Source: Aphanomyces cochlioides
Lineage: Eukaryota; Oomycota; Saprolegniomycetes; Saprolegniales; Verrucalvaceae
Length of the DNA: 64,000 nt
Assembly: GCA_019828595.1 (NCBI GenBank)
Contig: JAHQRK010000001.1
Location: 248,001 to 312,000, forward strand
Direction: 5' to 3'
The translations under genes were made by a program, and so were the position numbers. Position 1 is the stretch's first letter; each line of letters begins with the position of its first letter. Below the pieces are notes generated by a model. That model was not told the origin of the DNA. It was given only the letters and a program-made list of their open reading frames with translations, and ran no database searches. Positions 56,839 through 64,000 of the stretch are shown here, one piece after another.

Positions 56839-57135
56839 TCAAGCTACATCTACAACAGCTCCTGATTGATCTCCCTCTCAAGAAGGTAAACACCAAGGTA
56901 TTCAATGTGCTCAAGCATCTATCTTCGGACCCCTGGTTACATCAACACGCCATTCCTGACAGCGTCGTTTCATGAGTGAGCTGACGGCTCACTCACTTCA
57001 TCTCCTGTTCAATGACCACTTTGCCATATTCTGTTTTCCAAGTTCTATTTATACAGTACGAGGCAAATTAGTAAGTCATTAGGGCCTTTGCTCAAAAATA
57101 AGGTTAATACAACTCATTTAACCAACCGGACTCTT

Positions 57136-57246
57136 CTCCATGCATTTCTTCAGATAACCAATCACGCAAACCTTCCAAACATACTAAATAGTCCACATCA
57201 CCAACAAACATCAGGTATCTGACACCAGAGATCGGGTGTCGTTACA
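57136..57246 (-). repeat. 5' LTR of Ty3/gypsy II, second part
   Basis: Continues the LTR after the LINE's right target duplication (CTCCATGCATTTCTTCAGAT) and ends GTTACA, followed by the AAATG duplication. Confidence 0.85.
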
Positions 57247-57400
57247 AAATGCGTTCGCACATCATTTTGTACGCTTGGGAGGGCCTTTTGCATGCAGAGA
57301 TTCGTTCGACATGTGATTGTTGCCTTTTTGTTTGAAATATCTCTGACGTATGTTTTATGCAAAGGGAACGAAAGTCATGCGACTAGGTTGATGGGATCTT

Positions 57401-58487
57401 CATTGTCGTTGTCTTGCCTGCACCGTTGATCTACAATTTTAGGACTTTGGAGCTAAGCGCATAAAAGCAAACTCACCCCAAGATCGCCAAAACTTTCGCC
57501 TTTGGGGAGGCCAAACGAAACCTCGCGGACTGCAATCTTGTTACCTTTGTATACTTTATTCAGTTTCTTCAGGACTAGCATTTCATTCTCGGCTTTGCCT
57601 TCGAGAACACGAGCTGCTTCTTGAGCGACATCTAGATCTTCGTCATGGCTTGGAAGTGGAAGATTGAACGACCACGATCACGAACGAACACTGCCTTTAT
57701 TTTGGGAAAGCTCAAAGCGAAATCGATCCCTGCTGCTAATACAAAGTACACCACCGACATGACCGCCAAATAGGCGATTTCAGTTCCCATGACGTCCTTG
57801 CTGAACGCTGACGGGACCAGATGAATCGAATAGCCCAACTAATGAAAGGATGGCTAGCTTCAGAAGACCATTGCTGAGACAAAAAAGAGGTGATAGTCTC
57901 CAAATGTAAATCAAAGATTTGTTTGCCGTTTTTGTTGACTCAAAGAGATCCATGACAAACGAGGCAATCATCAGAATGAGTCCCAGTACCATATTAATCA
58001 AGAGTGTCATATTTTGGGATGAAGCATGCTCCTTGAAAATGTATGACAAGCAGTAGGTGAATGGAATAATTGCAAGACCAAACAGAAAAATAGGATCCCC
58101 ACTGCAGCTGGAGTGTCTGCTGCACATGACGTACAATCATTTCCAGTCAAGCTTTGAATATTAAAACCGTTGATCATAATCAGCGCTGCAGCCATAGGAA
58201 TCTACGACCAGAGTTATTTGACGAAAATAAGATCTCATCACTCACCATGTAAAGGAGGATGTCAAATATAAAGTTCGCAAGCCAAAATGCCATTAGGCTG
58301 ACTCCAGATACAAGCTGTTGATGCTTCGCATTGCATTCGTTTTGTTTCTCCTTCACAAGAAAAACGATGATCGAAGCGGGGGAAAACGTCATCGCAATCG
58401 AAATAAACAAGCATGCCACGAACGATAAAACAGAGCTAAACAGCGCCTTTATGCCTGCTGTCAATGGAAACGGATACAGGTTGACAT
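57401..58487 (-). pseudogene. ABCA transporter fragment, genomic duplicate
   Basis: Corresponds to about 32640-33735 of the intact ABCA gene, with the introns kept at the same positions, so it was copied as DNA and not through RNA. It encodes part of transmembrane domain 2 ([40 protein letters not shown]) up to the start of domain 2 of the ATPase. Lesions include a one-base loss in an A run near 58087, a two-base loss near 57806 and an altered stretch near 57667. Neither ATPase domain is present. It ends sharply at GGATACAGGTTGAC. Confidence 0.8.
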
Positions 58488-58696
58488 AGGATTGAATCAA
58501 TACCAAGACGACTCGAAACGGTGATTGCAGTCAAATGAGGACCAACAATGTATTAACATGTAATACTGTACATCTGTTTACAGTGATGCATTTGACTAAT
58601 GGTGCTAAAACTTTCGGCATCGGTGATTCGCTCAGATAACTCTTTTGCCTGCACTTGACTACTTGCTGCCCACTCTTTAGCCAGAAAGAATGACTC

Positions 58697-59240
58697 TCAA
58701 ACAAGGAGCCTAACACGCCATGCCATGCTACTCAGACAGTATTCCTTCTTGAGATATGCCAACATCTTTGAAAAATATGGTGAGGTGCCTAGACTTTCGA
58801 CCCATTGTACACTTGCCTGTTGCTGGAGTTGTGGCTGCTTCGTCTTCATAGCTATCGATTTAATAAAAAATGACAAAGCTTTCCTAAATATGAACCAATG
58901 GGGTTGTGCTTGTGCTGAGGCGTTTACGGAGCCGTTCCACGTCGGTTCAGCTACATTGTTGCCCACATATTTTTCATACATGCGACTTCTACAGTCGAGT
59001 TGCCCTTCAAAAGTTTGTGTGGACTTCATCTCTGCATGCAAAAGACTTCTCAAGCGTACAGAATGATGTGCGACCGCATTTCGAGATCACAAATCCTATG
59101 TGTTTGTTGGGGTGCTTTGTGCAGAAATGCATTGATCTTGTCGTCATTTCTCTTAATGCAAGACCAATCCATTCATGCAAGACACACGACTCAATATTCG
59201 CTGTAAACGATATTGTCCAATTCACTGACTAGGAAGATAA
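58697..59240 (-). CDS. Diverged member of the unrecognised repeated gene set, beside kinesin
   Basis: The minus strand reads MNWTISFTANIESCVLHEWI from 59225, then LALREMTTRSMHFCTKHPNK; after a frame change or intron near 59080-59040 it continues AEMKSTQTFEGQLDCRSRMY and EKYVGNNVAEP, and then either of two frames. It aligns with 38170-38595 but is clearly more diverged than the other copies are from each other. It lies head-to-head with the kinesin-12-like gene, 240 bp apart, and next to the ABCA fragment. This may be the ancestral location. I do not recognise the product. Confidence 0.35.
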
Positions 59241-59346
59241 ATCCGCATTGTATTCACGCCTCTGCGTCGTGGGCAATACAGTAGTTGGCGGCGTTTCAAG
59301 CATCTTCAGTTTGGCACGATGGTATCCGGATGTCTTGGACTTTCCC

Positions 59347-59373
59347 GCCCGGATAAAAAGCTATTATCCGGGC
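59347..59373. promoter_or_regulatory. Stem-loop on the CCGGAT core upstream of kinesin-12-like gene
   Basis: GCCCGGATAA and its exact complement separated by seven bases, about 94 bp upstream of the kinesin ATG, with another GTATCCGGAT copy at 59322. It is related to the palindromes at 6844, 15426 and 19049. A regulatory role is a guess from position. Confidence 0.45.
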
Positions 59374-59466
59374 AAGTCGTGACACTTGATTGGTGGAAAT
59401 TCAAATTTTGAATTGCTTTTCATTTTTTATTCGTTTGCCTGGAGGGAAGACAGGATCGTCGGAGGC

Positions 59467-62400
59467 ATGTCAGAGAACGTCCAAGTGTTCTGTCGTGTGA
59501 GACCGGCGAATGCAAGAGAGACCATGACCGGTGGACTCCGCCGTTGTGTGAATGCAGAAGCAACTGTGAGTCAGTCGTTGGTCCTCTCGTCAGTTGTTGC
59601 GCTCAAGAAGGAACCGCGCAATTTTTTCTTCGACTGCGTATTCGGGGAAAAAAGTACCCAAGAACACGTCTTTGACCGAGTTGGACGACCTATCACGACA
59701 GCTTGTCTAGAAGGTTACAATGGTACCATTTTTGCTTACGGTCAAACTGGAAGTGGAAAGACCTACACTATGCTTGGCGACAATCAAAACAAAGGGCTGG
59801 TCCCTCGCGTTCTCCAGTATTTATTTGATCGCCAAGAAGCCAATGACTCATCTTCTTCCATCGAATACACATATATGTGTTCGTTTTTGGAAATCTACAA
59901 TGAAAAGGTGTATGATCTCTTGGATATGTCCAACTCGGCAGGAGAAAACGGCCTACAACTTCGAGAGAATCATTCGCGGGGCGTGTTTGTTGAAGGCCTA
60001 CAAGAAAGTGTCGTTCACAATGCTCAGGAAGCTGCCAACCTCATGGCGATTGGCACCCAAAATCGACACGTCGGTGAAACAAGCATGAACCGAGAAAGTT
60101 CCCGAAGCCATAGTGTGTTTGTCCTGCACATTCATTCAACCGAAACAACATCAGATGGATTGATTAAAAAGCGCCAGGCTAGATTTAACTTGGTTGATCT
60201 TGCCGGCTCGGAACGTCAAAAGAGTACTGAAGCTGCAGGAGAGCGTTTGAAGGAAGCTGGTAATATCAACAAGTCGTTGTCAGCACTTGGCAACGTTATT
60301 TTGGCGCTGGCAGAAAGTGCCACAGGTAAATCTCGACATGGTATGTTGTTTTGCTCGTTGGCTATTTTCTGATAATCTTGTAGTTCACTACCGTGATTCA
60401 AAGTTGACGTATCTTCTCAAAGACTCACTTGGCGGGAATTCCAAAACATTCATGATTGCCGCGATTAGCCCTGCCGAGGACTGCTTGAGTGAAACGCTCT
60501 CGACATTAAAGTTTGCACAAAGAGCGAAAATGATAAAAAATAACGCATTCATCAACGAAGACACTTTGGGTGAAGATTTTACCGTGCTCCAAGAAGAAAT
60601 TAAACGTTTGCGGCAACAATTGGCCTTGATGTCCACGCAGACTACGTCAAGTCGTCCAAATTTTGTCTCCTCCTTGCAACAAAATCCACTTCCAGTTGAC
60701 TGTGACCCAACAGTTGATTCACGTTTTCGGGAACTGGAAACGACTCTGTCTCATGTTGTAGAAGAACACATCACACAAAAACGTTCCATGGAAATGCTGC
60801 AGTTGAGAGAGCAACATGTCCGTGAATTGTGTGCCCAAATGAAAAGGAAAATAATGCACCTCCGTTTGCTGCTGAAGTTGAAGGCTGACAAAGAGAAAGA
60901 TAACCAGATTCTTGAAATTGAACGTGAACTGGAATGTAATCCTTCGATTGATGCCTTGGAATGGAGAATCAAATACGAAGACATGGAAAAGAACTTCGTG
61001 GACCTGCAAGATACCCTAGCGCATGTCGAGGAAGTGGAGCAGATCCACATGATGCACTTGGAAGTCGCCAAGCAACTAGCAGTTGTTATCAAGGATAAGC
61101 ACACTCTTCAAGACCGTTTGAATGCCTCGCCATCAGCCCTAAACGAAGACTTCGAAGCAATGAAACAATCTTTAGTTCTTCCACTTGAAGCCAAGATATC
61201 AGAACACCAATTTATGCAGAATCATGCTGAGACCGAGTTGGCAAGATTATCTGTCACGCTTCATAGAAGTCAAAAAGTGCAAAATGAACTCCAGCAAAAA
61301 TTGATTCTCCAACAAGAATTGTTGAACACGTGGGATAAACAAAGCCAGGCAATGCAGGACAAGCTATCGGAAGAAATAGCAAAACGCGAAAATGAAAGTG
61401 TTGAGCTCAGTAAGCAACTCTCTGAAACCAGAAATCAGCTTGAGCGACTGAAAATTGAAACGCATCTTCAATTGGTCCAAGCTCAAACGGAGCGTGACCA
61501 TGCCATGGCACGAGAAAAGGAACGGTATGCAGCACTTGAGGCTTCGTTTATTCAATTGAAGTCACAAAATGACGCTACTGTTGCCGGGTTCGATCAAACG
61601 ATCAAATTAGCGAACATTACTATTGAGTCTTTAACTGAACAAGTTACGGCCCTGGAAATCTCAAACAAGTCGAAGCAAGAAACCATTCAAAACTTAAAGC
61701 AAGAGCATGAGGTAGCAATTTCAAACGTAACGGAACAATTTGACTCGAAATTGAACCATTATCTAAAGAGCGTTGAAGATTTGAATGGTCAGATTGAAGA
61801 GCTGACGCTGAAAAAGACTTCACTGGAACAAAATATTACAGAGCTGAACACAGCAACTTCGAATATGCAACAAAAATACTCTCTCGATATCGACGAATTG
61901 AACCGATCGTTGGAAGCAAAGGATGAGGAGCTTCAAATTGCGATCAATGAGGCAGTGCAAGTTACCTGCGATTTCAATCAAGCATCCCAAGAGTTTAAAC
62001 AGGAAGAATCTGACCTGCAATTAGCATTACAAAATCAAATGAATCAAGTAAGCGCTTTGGAGGACAAGAACATGGAGATTCAAAATTCATTCGAAGAGAG
62101 AATTGCTGAAGTCGCCCAAAAACTTGAACAGTCAACCAACCACGTAGACAATTTGATGTTTACTAATCAAGCACTCGAAAATACAATAACGCAATTGAAG
62201 ATCGAGATAGATCAGACGAAGAATGAACGTGAAATTGCCGTTACAAAGCTGTTGGAGACCCTGGAAAGCAAAGAAGATAAGCTTCAAGTTACCATTGGGG
62301 AGATTGAACGAGTTACATACGAATGGAAAGAAGCTATATTAGCACATGAAAACAAGGAATCTGAGTTGCTCAGAATCGTTAGTGAGGAGAAATCCCGAGT

Positions 62401-64000
62401 TGCCCAACTTAAGTCTAGGGTCAATGAGTTATTGAACCAAATTCATTCGCTTGAAGCTGCCAATCGAAATTTGGAAGTTGTTATTGAAGAATTGAAGTCT
62501 CAAATATCAACCAATTTGAAGGCATACGAAGAGAATATTGCTCAACACATCGAAAAATTCAGCTTAAAAGAAGATGAATTGCGACAAGCTGTTACTGACT
62601 TGGAGACGATTACAGAGGATATGAATAAACGCACTGAAATTCATGCATGCAGAGAGCGCGAATTACTGGATAATCTTACAAACGCCACTTCGAAGGCAAA
62701 GAGCTTGGAGGAAGCTAATGCTGACGTGAAGATGAAGTATGAGACACAAATCAAACAATCTGCTAATGATATTCATGAGCTGAAGAAGAAGAACGTATCT
62801 CTGGAATTCAAGATAAATGATACATCAACTCGAAACATCCAACTGGAAAATAGCATAGTGGAGCTAAAGGGTGCCGTTGACGAGAAAGAAGATCGATTGC
62901 AAGAAGCTATTGGGGAAGTTGAAAGATTGACATTCGAAATGAAACAAGCCCAAGATCTGCACGAATCAATTCGAGCTGACTTAGAACGCCAGATTGGTGA
63001 AGAAACGGCCAAGTCGAAAGGATTGGAAAAGGCAAAGAGTATGGTTCAAACCTCATTCGAGGAAAAAATTGGTACAGCAGCAGAAAAGATGCAAACTGCA
63101 TTTCATAATTTGGATGCAATTGTTTTGAAGAACCAATATTTGGAACACAAAATAAAGCAGCTGGATGCTGATCGTCAACGAAAAGACGCCACAATTTTGG
63201 GACAAGAGCAGAGGCTTTCGTTTTATGATGAAAAACTCAAGTCAGCCGCGAAATCTTTGAACGAAACGAAGGAGCAATTAGCCGAAGCAATGAAGAAGGA
63301 AATTGAAATGCGAGGATTTCTCGATCGAGAAATTGCTGCTAATTTGATGGCAAAAGAAACTTTTGATATTGAGCTGGCTGCTGCTACTGAACGAATGAAT
63401 TCGCTAATAGCTGAAAAAGAGGCTCTGGAAAACAAGAAGGCTTCTCTCGAAGAAACAATTCAAAGCAACACTCTAGTCATTGAAGAGTTGAAAGCTTCGC
63501 TACTTATCAAAGAGAAGAAACTGGTCGAATCTGCCTCTGAGATTGAACGTGTCACAAACGACCTGTCCAATGCAATCGAGAAGTATAACTCACGAGAAGC
63601 TGAGCTATTGCAGGAAATTTCACAAATCCAATCTGAGAAGCAAACCACAGAAGCCCATCATCTTAAAAATGTTGAGCGCTTGAAGGAGGAGACAAAACAA
63701 CGAGAAAACCATATACTCGAATTGCTTGAAAAAGCTAACACTTCAGTCAAATCCCTCGAAACTAAGCTAGCTGATGTTGAAACTATCAATTTCACCTTGG
63801 AGAAAAGAATTGAAAATGCCGAGGATCTTGCTGAGCAACTGAAGAAAGTACAAGATGAGAAAATCATCGTGGATAATCTGCTTCAATTGCAACAAAGCGA
63901 AAAAGCCGCTGCAAAGGAAGACTCGATTAAAAGAGAATCTGCTCTTAAGGAGGAAATTGCTGAATTGAAACAACACAACGATGTACTATGCAGTACATTG
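59467..64000 (+). CDS. Kinesin-12-like motor with very long coiled coil (3' end outside window)
   Basis: Exon 1 is 59467-60340; a 43-nt intron (donor GTATGT, acceptor TTGTAG) leads to exon 2 from 60384, open to the window end, about 1,500 residues so far. The motor begins almost at the N-terminus (MSENVQVFCRVRPA) with P-loop [10 protein letters not shown], switch I NRESSRSHSVF, switch II DLAGSERQKS, then INKSLSALGNVILAL and HYRDSKLTYLLKDSLGGNSK. A neck (LQEEIKRLRQQLALM) and more than 1,000 residues of nearly continuous heptad repeat follow. The INKSLSALG region and the long stalk resemble kinesin-12 (KIF15/PAKRP1), plus-end motors of spindles and division planes. Start chosen at 59467 because it gives the normal kinesin opening. 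The tail cannot be judged. Confidence 0.85.

Larger units (their letters stand above)
49745..57121 (+). mobile_element. LINE (non-LTR retrotransposon) inserted in an LTR
   Basis: About 7.4 kb flanked by a 14-bp target duplication CCAACCGGACTCTT (49731-49744 and 57122-57135). It has ORF1 (gag-like), then ORF2 with AP-endonuclease, reverse transcriptase and C-terminal zinc knuckle. The 3' end is AT-rich (AACTCATTTAA) with no long poly-A. Unusually, ATTTGCCTCGTAC (49753-49765) near the 5' end has its exact complement near the 3' end (57056-57068). Confidence 0.85.
45771..57246 (-). mobile_element. Ty3/gypsy chromovirus-type element II with nested LINE
   Basis: Two LTRs of about 300 bp (TGTAACGACACCC... 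on the minus strand) bound the element, which is flanked by the five-base duplication AAATG (45766-45770 and 57247-57251). In element orientation: 5' LTR on the right, a tRNA-primer-like site TGGTAGCAC two bases inside it, gag, protease, partial RT, integrase, chromodomain, polypurine tract GGGGGAGGA, 3' LTR at 45771-46070. The 5' LTR is split by a 7.4-kb LINE (49745-57121). Internal deletion and shifts make it non-autonomous. Confidence 0.85.

Noticed and set aside
49745..57121. Reading the LINE's inverted 13-bp ends as DNA-transposon TIRs
   Set aside because: The ends are internal, the target duplication is 14 bp and ORF2 has endonuclease and reverse transcriptase, so it is a non-LTR retrotransposon.
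57401..58487. Processed pseudogene of ABCA
   Set aside because: Introns are retained and no poly-A tail is present, so it is a DNA-level duplicate.
58725..59232. Plus-strand frames upstream of the kinesin-12-like gene
   Set aside because: They are opposite the repeated gene fragment, which is conserved on the minus strand among several copies.

Overview
The window reads as nuclear DNA of an oomycete, most likely a saprolegnialean such as Aphanomyces (inference). The evidence is very short GT-AG introns (about 36-60 nt in every gene whose exons I could join), tight gene packing between transposon-rich stretches, and family content: WRKY19-like CxxxxC/CxxH repeat proteins, kinesins with long coiled coils, full ABCA transporters, pogo/Tigger, IS630-Tc1, MULE, Ty3/gypsy and LINE elements. 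There are no bacterial operons, ribosome binding sites or CRISPR arrays. I recognised no tRNA or rRNA gene.

Layout. 0.7-5.6 kb: a zinc-repeat protein, a seven-exon alpha/beta hydrolase and, convergent with it across 55 bp, a 924-aa coiled-coil protein. 6.3-8.1 kb: minus-strand exons of a CLASP/TOG-like fragment and of an unrecognised gene. 8.2-10.5 kb: a kinesin resolved into 13 exons. 10.8-15.1 kb: three 343-aa quinone-oxidoreductase-like MDR genes, two with a gene-conversion-like identical tract, and a pogo-type element between the first two. 15.6-20.8 kb: a Tourist-like MITE, an apparently intact pogo transposon, a MULE-like remnant, a TA-flanked MITE and a broken IS630/Tc1 element. 22.2-29.9 kb: a cytochrome P450 pseudogene joined in frame to the gag zinc knuckle of a 5'-truncated Ty3/gypsy element that carries a large antisense reading frame, then a second Harbinger-like MITE.

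31.5-37.9 kb holds an intact-looking ABCA transporter. From 38.2 to 59.2 kb lies a mosaic of duplicated pieces: several copies of a gene with PD-(D/E)XK (Uma2-like) nuclease features, arranged as inverted repeats around a shared spacer; copies of an unrecognised gene fragment; a truncated pogo; and a chromodomain Ty3/gypsy element (45771-57246, AAATG target duplication) whose 5' LTR was itself hit by a 7.4-kb LINE (14-bp target duplication). An ABCA pseudogene fragment follows. 59.5 kb to the end is a kinesin-12-like gene that runs off the window.

How the pieces relate. The cellular genes point to microtubule motors, membrane transport and small-molecule redox or ester chemistry, with no shared pathway visible. 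The strongest organising theme is duplication: an ancestral order ABCA - unrecognised gene - kinesin survives at the right end, and part of it is repeated on the left next to the nuclease block. The most unusual items are the inverted, multi-copy nuclease block, the antisense ORF in the first Ty3/gypsy element, and the P450-gag junction.
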